Below, piece by piece: positions 38,256 to 50,600 of a DNA stretch of 64,000 bases. The translations under genes were made by a program, and so were the position numbers. Positions within the stretch are counted from its first letter, which is position 1. Every line of letters begins with the position of its first letter. The notes beneath the pieces are model-generated. The model saw only the letters and a program-made list of their open reading frames with translations, was not told the DNA's origin and ran no database searches. Source of the DNA: Phycomyces nitens (Eukaryota > Mucoromycota > Mucoromycetes > Mucorales > Phycomycetaceae); NCBI GenBank assembly GCA_022702545.1, contig JAHRBC010000002.1:744001-808000 (forward strand). The letters run 5' to 3'.

Positions 38256-40893
38256 ATGTTATCTTTGCCGGCCCTCTTCCTACTATTGTGGGCAGCATGC
38301 TTGTGCGAAGCATCTTCAAAAGTTATAGGGTAAGGCATTTCATCCCACCCAAATGACATGAAATAATAAACGTTTTCTGGCTAGATATCTGCCAAATTGG
38401 CTCTATGCCAATTACCCTGTCGAAAAGGTCGCCTATGATAAATATACCCACATCAACTATGGTAACCACCACACGCCAATTGGGCCAATCCCATCTCTCT
38501 AATTGGCAATCTTATTAGCATTTGCCGTGGAGAATTCAGCAGACTCTTTGCCTGCCTTTACGGACGACTGGGCAATCGAATCTGCCCTTCCAAAGATCAT
38601 TGAGCTTGCCCACAAGGCCAAGACAAAGGTCCTCCTCTCAGTGGGTGGGTGGACTGGCTCACAGATGTTCAGTACAATGGCAGCAACGCACGAGGGCAGA
38701 AAGAAGTTTATCGATTGGAACCTGGAGTTTATCTCAAAGTACAACACTGACGGCGTTGACATTGGTAATGGTTAAATTAATATTGCATATTAAACCCTCC
38801 CTTGGATCCCCCCTTTTTTTTTAACCATTGGAAATAGACTGGGAATATCCTGCCAAAAGTGCTGCTGGCTGCAACAAGGTCAATCCTGGCGACTCTGCTC
38901 ATCTTCTCTCGTTGCTCAAGGATCTTCGTGCTGCACTGGACAAAAAGTTCCCAAATGACAGGAAACTGATATCCATGGCTGTCCATGTCGAACCATTCGT
39001 TGGGAAAAATGGACCTATGAAGAATGTGTCTGCGTTTGTACCTTACTTTGACCACATCAATATCATGACATATGGTATGTATCTGCAGGACTATCCTTGA
39101 CAGACTAATTAACGCATGCACTATACAGACATCAATGGCGCGTGGGCATCTGTCACAGGTCCCAATGCACCATTCAGAGCTGAACCCGGAAGACCCGAAG
39201 TATACTCTTACACAAGCGGTAAGTTCTTGACTAGTCTATAGATCGGTCTAGTCGTACTGATAAAATGTTTCCTTTGGTTAGCTATCCAGGCCTGGAAGAA
39301 TGCTGGTGTCCCTGCAGAAAAGATCACGGCTGGTTTAGCTTTCTATGGTCGATCTATTAAAGCAAAGGGTGACATGAGTTTGCAAAAGTCCCAGTATCAG
39401 CCTTCTGAAGTTGGGGCTCCAAAGGGTGATTCAGATGATGCATGGTGGGCCGACCCATACTGTCCCAAGGATGGTGCAGGCGTATCTGGTAAGATTGATA
39501 GCATACTATGAGCAAACATACAGCCAGAAATCAACTTGGCTTTTTTTTTAAAAAAAAAAAGGCATCTGGAAATGGTCAAATCTTCGATCCGAAGGCCTCT
39601 TGAAGAGTGATCTTGTGTCTACTGGAAATGGGTGGAAGCGTTACTGGGATAATGTTTCCCAGACCCCTTGGCTATTCAACCCATCTTCAAAAATATATAT
39701 CTCTTATGATGATCCACGCTCACTCGAGGTTAAGGTGCAGTATGCTGTATGTGAAGGATTGGGAGGTGTGATGGTTTGGTAAGTTGTGTCCATGACAAGG
39801 TTACATTTCTCTAACGTTGGGATTTCTGTCATCAAGGGATATCCACCAGGATAACGGAGAACTTATCCGTGCAGTCGAAAAGATCCATACCCTAAAGCCC
39901 AACAAGTGCCCACTCGGTAATACACCACCTCGTCTTGAGGAGGCATCTGATTTTGACATGGACGAATATGAGCTTGCCGAGCTTGATCCAGACCATGACA
40001 ATGATATTGAATCTTCCTTGGCTTTTGAAGAGGACAGCTCTGATTATTCTTCAATCTCTGGAGAAGATGGGTCAGAACTAGATTCAGGATTTTATGATGA
40101 GCCGGCTGTTGATCCAAGCTTTGATATCATTGATCTTGACCCCAGCTTTGATGACAATATTGACCTTGACACCAGCTTTGAAGATATCGTTGACATTAAT
40201 CCCAATTTTGAAGATATCGTTGACCTTGATCCCAACTTTGCAGACAATATGTTCTTTGATCCAATCTCTGCAGTCCCTATTCACAGCAATAGCGAATCTG
40301 ATTCTATTGACGTTGATGATACCTTTACCAACATACCTTACTCTGATCCATTTGATGACTTTTTCTCAGACGATCTAGACCCTGTGGTTGATGATGATGA
40401 TGACTATGTTGATGATGACCCGCCTCAGAGCATCGTGGACTCTGGTCCATCTCCTTCGGTATCCTCATGGCCACTCTTTCCAGGAGATGACATAATCGGC
40501 TTTCCTCCCAAAGATGACTCTGACATTGTACTCGATGGCAGTTGTCCAACTGACGGTGTCAATACATGCGTGGATTCTGGAATATCTGGAGATTGGGGTA
40601 CCTGCAACTTTAATAAATGGATCATCCGCCAGTGTGCACCTGGCCTGGTGTGTCATGATCATACGGGTAAGCGCTGTGCTGGGTACTTGACACCCTTTGG
40701 ATGATTTCTTACAGTTTTTTTGATTGATGGAATAGGTTCTATTTATTGCGGTACCTCTGATTCGACTGCTGCAATGGTTGCCATGGACTTTGTCAACGGA
40801 ATTCCCCGATTCGCTATGGACGCCGAGAGTGAAGCCAATATTCATCACTTTGTGGTCGCTTCTGCGGATACACCGGTGACTAAGCGTTTATAG
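38256..40893 (+). CDS. Secreted GH18 chitinase with Asp-rich repeats and CBM19-like domain
   Basis: Nine exons: 38256-38329, 38385-38461, 38519-38764, 38838-39074, 39129-39218, 39282-39488, 39562-39778, 39837-40666, 40736-40893; 711 residues. A signal peptide (MLSLPALFLLLWAACLCEA) precedes the GH18 barrel (residues ~24-395), with SVGGW and the catalytic DGVDIDWEYP, acid E135, split by an intron. Residues ~430-600 are an acidic linker with tandem units such as DLDPSFDDNI. The C-terminal ~90 residues carry a CBM19-like chitin-binding module (CNFNKWIIRQCAPGLVC...GSIYC), interrupted by the last intron. It hydrolyses beta-1,4-GlcNAc polymers outside the cell, for wall remodelling or nutrition. The acidic linker is unusual: Ser/Thr-rich linkers are the norm. 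Confidence 0.94.
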
Positions 40894-41314
40894 ATCTGGA
40901 ACAAAGCAGGTCTTGATGACAGGGTTCAATAACTTGTTGATTATAATATTTATTATTTTAATTCATTTCGTATCTCGGGTGTATTTTTTGTGCTTTTTTT
41001 TAAAAAAATACTCCCAACTCACGTTCTCTTTAAAGACAATTCACAAAGTGGTTGTTTTTGTCAAATACATTGTCAATAATAATAATAATAAAAGGATCTA
41101 TCCAAACCATATTATACTCATCGTCAAGCTGGGATTTTGCGTTGATTAATACACTGCATATGGGCTCCCTTTATGTTTTCATCAGATACAGCTTACCATT
41201 CAATCCAGCTCTTTACCAAAACCTAACAGATAACTATATGTTTTTGATAATCATCTTGTTTTTTTTTTTAAAAAAAAAAGTATCACTTTGTGCATATTGC
41301 TAAATATCCATGTA
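40894..41314. other. Convergent intergenic region
   Basis: 421 bases with AATAAT and poly(T)-poly(A) tracts (41259-41279). No gene seen. Confidence 0.6.
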
Positions 41315-44134
41315 TTAAGAGCGTTCCTTTTGTTTATTTCTTCTACGAGTACTTTTTGTGACCTTTGTTGCCATGGTTGCTGCATACGTTGGTCCTGGCG
41401 CAAATCTGATCTCATCATCTTCATCTTTATCTTCATCTTCATCTTCATCTTCATCTTCATCTTCATCTTCATCTTCACTTGATTCTCTAATTTCTCTTGA
41501 AGGAAACAGATGCTCAAGCTCATCTTCAATAGTGTCTTGAATGTCTTGCTGGTCTGTATTCCCAATCTCTGTATCCTCTACAGCTTTAACCCCACTCTCG
41601 TAAGTCATTACAGGGTTTTGCACCATTTCCCATGTCTCTTCATCTACAATCAAGAAGAAGAAGAAAACATAAACAGGCGTCCAGGACCGTATAGAGCGAG
41701 AATATTCGGTGCAATTACCTATAGTGTCGATGCCAATAAAGTATTTCGTTTGAAATGATTTGCCTATTTGGCCTGCCTGTAAATCACGGCAATTAAAGAA
41801 ATATTAAGTAAACAAGGTTTGGAACAATATCGCTTACTTACATATGCCTGATCCTCAGCCTTAATCATCTCGAACGGATCATTCGAGATCTCTGCAAAAA
41901 TTGCTGGTTGCAACCAAACATATCAAAAACCAAAAAACAAACAAAAAATAGACGGTTTATCATGTATTGTGTTATTTACCTATATCAGCACCATCGAATT
42001 TCAGATCGAGGTCAATAGCGTGAATGTCCCATATTAAAGTATTCACTGATTTTTTGGATTTAAAATTGTTGAGTTCTGTCTGCTTGTCTTGTAAATCAGT
42101 GCCCTTGTTGATGCGGCCATGCGCAATCTATTGGAAGATACTTAGACTACAAAGCCTCTTTACTAGACAGATCCAGCACATCATTTGCCTTTTTATCTTT
42201 TAGTTTTTCTTCAATAGCATCCATGACCTCGTTGTGGCATGCAAATACAATGATACTAGGTGGGTCAAGATTTCCCAGTATATCATCAATGTAGGATATT
42301 ATGGGATCAACCTTTGATCTTCCACATTCCATCTAAGAATATAAATATTAGTGATCTATCACTCTAGTAGACCGCTGATCCTTGCCATCTCTAGATTGAC
42401 AAAGCTGTCTTGATCTTCTGGAATCTCGTTTCCTTGTGGTTTAGCAAGCTCTTTTTTTAACTTGTTTAGCTTGGCTCTGCTCTTGGTAGGTATATTGGTA
42501 TATATAATCTGCCTGGCTCGCTCGGGCAATTCGTATTCAATGAATTTTCTCGGCCGGCGTATCATGACTGATGTGTCCATAAAGTATTTCAGTTCTTCAA
42601 TATTGGAAGAGCCTAGACAAAAAATCAATCAATCACACTTGTGTTTTTTGTTTTATATATATATCAAATTGATCGAATTACCAGAATAATCCCACCCAAA
42701 CACATGGTTTTTAGGGTCGCAGTACCGTTGACTAAACTTTGGAAAGTCTGGGAAAATGTCCTTTTGGAGGGCATGAAGTTGGGTCTGGAGGTCTGCAGGA
42801 CGTGCACTTTCAGGCGTATTTCCCATCATTATCAAGTGGTCTGCACGGTGGAATATATCTGTAAGCACTCTTGGACGATTACTCTAGAGAAGAATGAGTA
42901 TTAAAAAGCAGTATGCTTCTTGGCTTGTTAGGACTTGCCAAGCGACTCTTCAATTGGCTGCTTTCGTCGCATAGGATGATCTTAAAGTCCATGCTCTCGA
43001 GCTCTTTATAGTACTTTGCTGCCATGTCATAATTCATAATATAAAATTTGCTTAAACTAATTTCCTGATTATTTGATTCTGAATCTGGATCTGGATCTGA
43101 ATCTGAATCCGGGTTCTCGGGTATACTCTTTCTAAACCTAGGCATCTCCAAGGCCTTATTGCGCTTTGTAGGAATATGCAGACCCATATCGACTGGTCTG
43201 GCTCTCTTTCGCACATTTCCTTTGCCGAGAACATCAGAATCACGAAGAGTGACATGGACGTCATCGTCCTGAAGCTCAAGCCATCTCAAGATTTCGTTCT
43301 TCCAGGTAAAGCAAAGTGAAGGAGGACAGAGGACAAGGGCAGGCCATTGATCCTTATATGCCAAGGCCAATGCAAGACTCTGGACAGTCTTTCCTGACCC
43401 TCTGTCATCTCCTAGCAAAACTCTGCCCTTCATCTGCAGCCCTGTCCTGACTCCATCCTTTTGATAGTCTCTGAGCAGGTTCCAAAGCGAGGAGTTTCTA
43501 ACTTGAGTTATTCTCGCGTCAAACTCTCTATCACTGGGATTTATCATCTCATCATTCTGCGTCTTGTCTTTCAGATGGGCTACTATTCCAGGCAAAAGAG
43601 GTTCCACTTTGACGTTTAGATTTGGTGTTTCGACAGGCATGCGTTGGATGGCGTTTTGATAGGACTTTACGGTAGCCGGTATGATCCACTGCTCGTTTGT
43701 ATTGTCCCATTCCACATCTGGAATGCTCCGGAGAACAGGCAAAAGAGTATCGTTGTGGGTCGTCTTGATAGAAATGTGATTTTCTGATAGCAGGCTGAAT
43801 CGCACTATTGTTTTCATCGGTGCTGCCCTGAGCGACGGTTGCTTTTCTCGTTGCCTTTCAAGGCTCCGGATAGCCCATTTATTAGAGTGCATGGTTCTAG
43901 ACGCCGCGGCCATTGCATAGGCCTTTGTAGGATGGGTAGAGAACGGACTGGCGGATGTGTCCCATTTGAAGTAGCTGCACATTGATCTCGAACACTGGAA
44001 ATATTAAGAACATGAATAAGGCAATGTCTTGGTTGGCTTACCTTCCAGTACCAACGGCCTTGATTAGGTCCTGGCTTAAGGGACTCGATACTCAGTGCTG
44101 GTAGCCCGCAAGTACATCTCGATTGACCAGACAT
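41315..44134 (-). CDS. SMARCAL1-like SNF2 protein with GRF zinc finger; helicase motifs degenerate
   Basis: Nine exons: 44042-44134, 42939-43994, 42682-42883, 42386-42612, 42189-42332, 41980-42127, 41842-41903, 41719-41776, 41315-41643; 772 residues. A GRF zinc finger (residues ~7-45), then a HARP-like domain (~80-140), then an SNF2 core. Motif I is kept (GSGKT, 230-234). Motif II is DESS instead of DESH/DEAH (374-377), motif III is MGNTP instead of SGTP, and motif VI (normally RxHRxGQ) reads DQAYAGQIGK, without its arginines. A long acidic insert lies between Ia and II, and the tail has an (ED)n run from a hexanucleotide repeat. SMARCAL1/ZRANB3 remodel stalled forks by ATP-driven annealing; this protein may bind without full catalysis. 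Introns 2 and 4 have GC donors; intron 5's donor is uncertain (42188 GC or 42179 GT). Confidence 0.8.
41431..41476. repeat. (CTTCAT)n hexanucleotide repeat in coding sequence
   Basis: About seven tandem copies; on the minus strand they encode the Glu-Asp run in the tail of the SNF2 protein. Length change by whole units would keep the frame. Confidence 0.9.
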
Positions 44135-44288
44135 TAAAAAGCAATTAGAAATTTAAAAAATAAAGACACAGTTACTTTTTCTGGCCTGCTGGGTTCCCTT
44201 TTTTTTTAATAAAGAAAGAAAAGATGATTGGCAAATTAAACAAGTCACTTTTGCTTGTTACATTCCACTCTGCTTTTGGATCCTTACA

Positions 44289-45602
44289 ATGTCATACTCT
44301 TACACATTACCAGTCTATCCATCAGAATCACAACATGGAAGAACCCTCTGGTGAGCAGGCAATTGTTGAGTTGTCAACACGCTGACGATCCCTCAGGATG
44401 GGTGAATTGGATCCTTGGATGGATGAGAATTACGTGTCCCAGCTGTGGTGGAGTCTTGGAGAACAAGTTGCCTGTCGCATGGGCGTCGATAAGTTTGGGG
44501 CCAGCTATGCCTTTGTTGATTTCAGCTCGCCTGAGGCTGCTAGCAATGTGTTGATGAACTATAATGGAACGCCTATTCCAAACACACAGAAACAGTTTAA
44601 ACTAAACTGGTCAAACGGTAGTGGATCAAGGTGTGTAAAGGACTCAAGAAAGAGAGAGAAAAACTATGCTGAACAGATACGTAGCAGTGGTAATAATATG
44701 GATGGCCCAGAATTCAGCATTTTCTGTGGTGACCTTGGTAATGATGTAGACGATCAGGCCTTACTGGTACGTATCTATTAACAACTCTTTTGGAATCTAA
44801 CCTTGGCCCCCCTCCCCTTCTTTTTGTTAGGCTGCCTTCCAAACCAGATATGCTTCATGCAAATCCGCAAAGGTCATGACTGACATAGCAACTGGATACA
44901 GCAAGGGATTTGGTTTTGTTCGTTTTTATGACGAGGCAGATCAATTGAAAGCGCTGAAAGAGATGCAAGGAGCATATGTGGTCTCACGGCCATTGAGGGT
45001 GTCTATTGCAACACCTCGTAATCGCGTCTTGGCTCCAGAAACGCCAGCCCAGACAGAAAGCTATTCAGACACAATGAGTACTACGGTCTTTGTGGGTGGC
45101 ATAAACACACCGATCAGTGAAGAAGAGCTACATGCATGTTTCATGCCTTTTGGAGATATTTCCTATGTCAAGATCCCTCCAAACAAGGGTTGTGGGTTTG
45201 TCCAGTTTTCCCAGCGAGAATCTGCAGAGGCAGCCATAAATGATCTGAGTGGGTCTGTGCTTGCAGGGTCCAAGCTACGGCTTTCTTTTGGACGTTCACA
45301 GCTCGATAGACAGTTTGGATCTCGGTAAGTTTTATATAGGGTGATTTATTAAAACGAGAACCCACCGCCCCCAAAATATGAGTTGATTTTCCTGATTTAT
45401 TATTTCAAGGCCTTTTGTTACACCTTATTCTGGCCACCATGCTCCCTTTTCCTTCACTTCTAGTGGATATCCACACGGCTCTTTTCAACCTGAATTTGTC
45501 GATCCACGTAAACCTATCAATATAGAACAAGAAAACAAACGGTTTCTGGAGCAAGAGGAACAAGCGTATGAGAATTGGGATGAAATGGCGAGTATGGATT
45601 AA
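44289..45602 (+). CDS. Nam8/Csx1/TIA-1-like protein with three RRMs
   Basis: Four exons: 44289-44350, 44397-44766, 44831-45324, 45410-45602; 372 residues. RRM1 (~20-100) begins TLWMGELDPWMDE and includes ASYAFVDF. RRM2 (~130-210) has FSIFCGDLGNDV and SKGFGFVRF. RRM3 (~240-315) has TVFVGGINTPISEEEL and KGCGFVQF. The C-terminus is short and hydrophilic. The pattern matches the Nam8/Ngr1/Csx1/TIA-1 group, which acts in U1 snRNP-assisted 5' splice-site choice or in mRNA turnover and stress response; the sequence alone does not decide between them. The first intron is only 46 bp. The start is the sole ATG in frame upstream of RRM1. Confidence 0.9.
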
Positions 45603-46830
45603 AAACCGTGTATCAATTCCAAGACCCAAAAACGTAAATATTCTAATGAGAATGAGGATTAAAGGTGTTGGTCTATTGACTGTGTATGATTATTATATCG
45701 GCCTTTGGTCCAAGATGATAATATGGCTGAAAACATTATGGTTTTTGTTTTTTTGAAGGCTAGAGAATCACTCGGTGAATGCCGAGCTTGCGGTTACTGG
45801 ATGAGCAGTGAATTGTAAAAAAAAATGGTTTCTAGAGGTATCTCTTACCGTATTAAAAAGAATCAAAGCCCCCAGATTGATGAGATACAAAGGCTTGGTA
45901 GCCCCATATCAAAGGAAAGATATATTCTAGAGCCTACTTTGGTACACTCTTTCAATTGACTCGATGGGTTGGACAATATTTGGCCTCTTTTAGTGAATCT
46001 AGTACCAAAGTTACCAAACGATGGATCTGCTTAAATATGCACCGGCAGTCCAAACCAATTTGGCCAGCATTTATATAAAACAATTGCCTATAATCACGGT
46101 GGGCTAATTGAACAATGTCTTTTTAAAACAAGTATTCGCCTTGAGCCAGTTGTTTATCTTACATGATTTAAATATCTAGTAAAGTGCAAAGCAGTGTAAT
46201 AAAGTGCCAAGTTTTTCCAAACCGTTTGAGGTTTGTTTCAATTCTTGTGCTGGCTGATTATTTTTTTGTTGTTTTATAATACAATAAGTTTGACACGTCT
46301 ATTTATTGGCAAAATTGGCTCGTTGTAAGCAGCATGGGAATGATCCTATTCGCCCAAAAATCTAAAGCAAATTGAACATGCACAATTCCGATTCGCCCAA
46401 AGAAAAGAAAAAGAAAGAAAAAAAGTCTAAAAATAAAATCCAATTTGTCTAAATTTTACTTTGAAACAGGATCTGGTTTCATGGAAAGGTTACAGGACCC
46501 CATCTGAGAATACTCGGCAAGCAATTCCAGACCTCTGGAGCGCTGTTGACGCAATCAGTGACTTATTGCCATTTTTCCCACCAAGCCTTTTGGTCTTTCT
46601 CCCAACCATGCTGCCGTGCTACTCGTACCAGAAGGGAGCTAATGTTCAAGGCCTATTTGTCATTTTTTGTATTAAAAGATTATTCCTAATAAACACCTCT
46701 CCAAAAAATAATAATAATAAAAAGGTCCTGATGTCTTGTTGAATTTCGCATTATCTACTAATATAGTATCAAGACCTCTTGTAATTCAAATAATAAACGA
46801 TGATGAATTATAGTCGTTATAGCTTGCTCT

Positions 46831-46852
46831 TCCTGTCCTGTCCTGTCCTGTC
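46831..46852. repeat. (TCCTG)4 pentanucleotide repeat
   Basis: Four tandem TCCTG units followed by a degenerate TCTTG. Confidence 0.85.
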
Positions 46853-46867
46853 TTGTAAAAGCACCTA

Positions 46868-46870
46868 ATA

Positions 46871-46916
<46 letters not shown>
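46868..46916. repeat. (TTA)n trinucleotide microsatellite
   Basis: About 16 uninterrupted TTA/TAT units. Confidence 0.95.
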
Positions 46917-47784
46917 TGAAAACAAGTAAATCAACCTCTAATCTATAGTACACCTCGGCACAAGAAGCCCAAGAATTTATTTATTTTTGTAAAAGGGTAA
47001 TCGGTAGTAATTTATTGATTGCTATCATTGGTCAGCTACCAAATCTCGGGAAAATAAAATAAAAAAGACTAATGAAACCCCCTAAGAAATATGCGATTTT
47101 GATTCCTAAAAATATGAAATTGATAATGATTGGCCGTGGGATTGCTTGTTGGAAGCACTTTACATACAGGTTACAAGGTCCTGGGAGTTTTGAACCTAAA
47201 AAAAAGCACCAAACCTGTCGTATTTTAGAGAGGCTGTAATTCAGAGGATATCGGGGGAGGATTACAAAGGGGTGTATGGTTATGACTGTCTATCAATACC
47301 TGGGTTATGGTCAACAGCCAACATGGTTAATGGTATTATGCAGAAAAGCCAATTGGCACCAGAATTTGCTTTTGATGGTTATGCCTTGTCAAAATATGGC
47401 TCATTGAGTGTATTATAATGGGGTTGTGCTTGGGTAAAGACAATACAAAGGATATGGAAATATTCTCTTATCTATTTAAAAAAAAACAAATGTCAAGGTG
47501 CTGACAAGGTTTAGAGTTCATTTTTTTTAGGCCTATATCTTTTGGATTATCTGTCTATTGATTATAGCTTGATCTCCAATAGATCTTTAATAATAGTGTG
47601 GATGCCTTTGCTGATTATGATTTACATCATTACTCCATAAGCTAGTTTGGACAGTCGTGTGTACAACGTATCAAGACTTACTTGTGATACTGTTTCATGT
47701 AAGCATGTCAATAAAATGCCTGGCTTTTCTCCCACTCTTTATACTCTTCTTTCACAAAACAAAAAATAACAGCTCTTTGTGAAT

Positions 47785-49578
47785 ATGCGCCTAATTAAAA
47801 AATACGTCCAGGACAACCCAGATGGCCATCAAGTCAGCGTACCCAACTCGCCCGCATTTGCCCTGTTGAACTATCCAAATAGCCCAAGTTCCCAAGAGAG
47901 CCTGTTATCCAATGGCAGAAATAGCAGATCTCAAGACATTCGCATCATCAAGAACATCCTGGCCCGTCAAGTACAGATGGCTATGCCGACACCAATAGAT
48001 GGGGCTGGTACTAGTCAGAGTACTCCAATTGTGACTCAACGAAAAAGCCCTCAAGAAGCCACTCAGGTCTTTGAAAATGCATCAGTATCCGAAACTTCCA
48101 GCCTACACTCACATGGTCATACAAAACTGCCCACGGAATTTGACGGCTATAAAGCTTATTACGATGCCCTTGCAAATCCCCCCAGATGGAAAAATGCGAC
48201 AGAGAAGCCCTATCAAAGCATACCGGAATCAGCAGGAGTCTCGAATGGTGGTTTGGATTCAGAGGTTACTAATTACTTCAAGACCACTATTGAAAATATC
48301 AGAAACGAAAATATGAAACTCAAACAATATCTCAAAGAAAGCACCAAAAATAATCAAGAACAAGCCCTCGAGTCTCTGATGAAAAAGGATCTCGAAAGAA
48401 TGAACAAGAAATACGCCGTTCTTTTTAAAGCAAACACTTCACTTAAGCGTGGGATAAAGAAGATTGAGAAAGATAAAGACAATGCATACTTGCAAGCACA
48501 GGTGCGCAACACAAACCACCAAAAAGAAATCAAAGATCTTCAGGAAAGTCTGGCTGCAGTACAACTCGAACTGTCCAACGAAAAGGAGAATAGAGAAATC
48601 CTGGCTACAAATAACTTTTTACTCAAAGATGAGAATGAAAAGCTCAAGGAGAAGAACATTGAGCTCTTGAACCAAGCACAGTCAAGGGAAAGAAGGTGCG
48701 AAAGGATCATCAGTAGTCTTCGATTACAGTCAACTACCGCACAGGCCGAACTCATTGAAAAGAAAATGGAGTACCAGATCTTGCTATCTGAATTCCAAGG
48801 CCATGTAGATGCGGTTCCAGCTGTAGAAGATGACCTATTCACCATCCATGCAAAACTGAATATTGTCCAGACAAAGATATCAAACCTGTGTCTGAACCTC
48901 AAGGATTTTTTGAACCCCAACGAAACCGAGGTTTACAATATCTTTTTCGACAATTGGAAGGAAGATTCATTTAGATACAAGACACTCATGGAAAAGAGAG
49001 CAGATGGCAGTTACGGGTTTGACTATGACATTATCAGCTTGCTTGTGGAAAGTTTTATCACAGAATACCTCATCAAAGAAGTATATGATGTGCCCATCTA
49101 CCTTGGATTACCGATCAATTCATCATACACCCAGCTTTCCGAGTGGGAACCCTTCAAGAACTGTTCAAATTGGTCCCGAAAGCTACGCAAACAACTCTGT
49201 TCTCTTGCATCAAGGCCAGAGATAAGCGAAAAACTTGGTGAAAACAGAGCCCAAGTGATACGCAATATACTCCAGCCTTTATCGGTCCTCTTTACACGAA
49301 TAAGTCCAGAGACCGTAACAAAGGTCACTGCAATTGTCAACCTGGCGTCTCAGATCAGTCTAGCCATGCATGGTCAAGATGTGCCTATAAAGTGCGTAAA
49401 GCTAAAAGAAGGAAAGGACAAGATCAATAACACCATGCAGCGTCTCTACGGTTCAATTGAAGGCGAAACAACGATCCAGATTGTCGTCTGCCCACCTTTC
49501 ATAGCAAACGAAGGTCAAGAAACAGAATCTGTCTTATTGGAAGGAAAGGTCATCTGCTTTGACAGAATCCCAAAGTAA
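47785..49578 (+). CDS. Unrecognised coiled-coil protein
   Basis: A single exon of 597 residues which I do not recognise. Residues 1-~150 are polar and disordered with several SP motifs (NSPAFALLNYPNSPSSQES). Residues ~165-340 are a long predicted coiled coil (runs such as KLKEKNIELLNQAQSRERR). The C-terminal ~250 residues look globular, with hydrophobic helices (FDYDIISLLVESFITEYL) and a final beta-like stretch (QIVVCPPFIANE). There is no signal peptide or membrane segment. The layout suggests a scaffold or cytoskeletal adaptor, but no function can be assigned. The first in-frame ATG is used; frame and codon use look those of a real gene. Confidence 0.85.
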   Translation: MRLIKKYVQDNPDGHQVSVPNSPAFALLNYPNSPSSQESLLSNGRNSRSQDIRIIKNILARQVQMAMPTPIDGAGTSQSTPIVTQRKSPQEATQVFENASVSETSSLHSHGHTKLPTEFDGYKAYYDALANPPRWKNATEKPYQSIPESAGVSNGGLDSEVTNYFKTTIENIRNENMKLKQYLKESTKNNQEQALESLMKKDLERMNKKYAVLFKANTSLKRGIKKIEKDKDNAYLQAQVRNTNHQKEIKDLQESLAAVQLELSNEKENREILATNNFLLKDENEKLKEKNIELLNQAQSRERRCERIISSLRLQSTTAQAELIEKKMEYQILLSEFQGHVDAVPAVEDDLFTIHAKLNIVQTKISNLCLNLKDFLNPNETEVYNIFFDNWKEDSFRYKTLMEKRADGSYGFDYDIISLLVESFITEYLIKEVYDVPIYLGLPINSSYTQLSEWEPFKNCSNWSRKLRKQLCSLASRPEISEKLGENRAQVIRNILQPLSVLFTRISPETVTKVTAIVNLASQISLAMHGQDVPIKCVKLKEGKDKINNTMQRLYGSIEGETTIQIVVCPPFIANEGQETESVLLEGKVICFDRIPK

Positions 49579-50249
49579 AACCAAAAGGTTACCGTATATC
49601 AAAGTCAAGGTTGATAGGATAGCTGGAACTCTGGTCTAATTGAACCTGTCTTTGTTAGCAATACACCCATCGTAATTGTTCTACTTTATGTAGTTTTTTT
49701 TTCTCTTTTTTATATATATCCTTTAAAGGTCTGCTTTATCCCATTATTTTAAACAGTGTTTTTAATATATTCTATATAGTACCAAAGATACTAACAGAAC
49801 CTTTTATTCGTCGATATTTTACCTTTAAATGTACCAAATAATAAATAAATAATAAGATATATTTGTCAAGGACTATTTGACTCTCGAATTTATAGTAAAA
49901 TTTCAGCCAGCCTGTGTCTACTAGACAAAAATGGGTTTCAGGTTGAATTCTCTACGTTGTACTGTAGGTAAGAGGTATTTAAAACAAAAATGCTGTCTAA
50001 ATGAAATGAAAGATACAGGGTAGAAGAAGAAAAAAGAGTAATTTTAATCTTATAAACTCTGGCATGAATAGCTTTCAAGAGACTTTTCTTTGCATCTTTA
50101 TGTACTTGGAAGATATGCCCATTAAATACAGCTATAATGAAGCTTAAAAGTGGACCTTTGACTGATAAAAAGATGGATATTTATTTAATATGATACAGAC
50201 CCACATGTGTATCTTTTTATATCCAGTAGCCTGTTATGTATGCTCATCC
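49579..50249. other. Intergenic, no gene seen
   Basis: AT-rich 3' flank of the coiled-coil gene; no coding sequence or repeat recognised. Confidence 0.5.
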
Positions 50250-50600
50250 ATATTTCATGCATACACTTTTACTAATAGTCTCCCACTCCTCTTTCTAAAC
50301 CTTCTCCAACTGTAACAACGTTCTTGGCTGAGGCACCCTTGAGCGCACAAGGTTGTCGAGATGGCTTCAGATACTCTGCATGGGACACAAATCTGGGCTC
50401 TTTGATGGCCACTCAAGAACATTGATCCAAGATCTTTTTTTTTTGCATTTTCTGGACATGGTACTACAGAGAATTCGACAGACCTCTCGGCCAGTCCAAC
50501 ACTCGTGCAGATGGATAGCCGGTCTGTTGGAAAAAGTAACATCCATAATCCCAATCATAGGCAAAGTTCTTCTCCACATTCGCCACCTACTACGAGATCT
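50250..50600 (-). pseudogene. Tc1-type transposase fragment
   Basis: On the minus strand, in shifting frames, the C-terminal block of a Tc1-like transposase is legible: VLEWPSKSPDL, then (after a stop) SHLDNLVRSRVPQPRTL and EEWETIS. Upstream of it a piece reading YFFQQTGYPSAR corresponds to the region around the second catalytic Asp, which is not conserved. Stops and frameshifts show it is dead. It differs from the element at 5.3 kb. No terminal repeats were found. Confidence 0.75.

Larger units (their letters stand above)
45603..47784. other. Intergenic, microsatellite-rich, no gene seen
   Basis: 2.2 kb without a recognisable gene. The frame at 46461-46742 has no family features. Contains a (TCCTG)4 block and a long (TTA)n tract, listed separately. 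Confidence 0.5.

Noticed and set aside
42128..42188. Counting the fifth intron of the SNF2-like gene as a sure GC-AG intron
   Set aside because: A GT donor nine bases downstream (gtgctg) also keeps the frame, adding three residues; the GC choice rests only on gap-free alignment with SMARCAL1.
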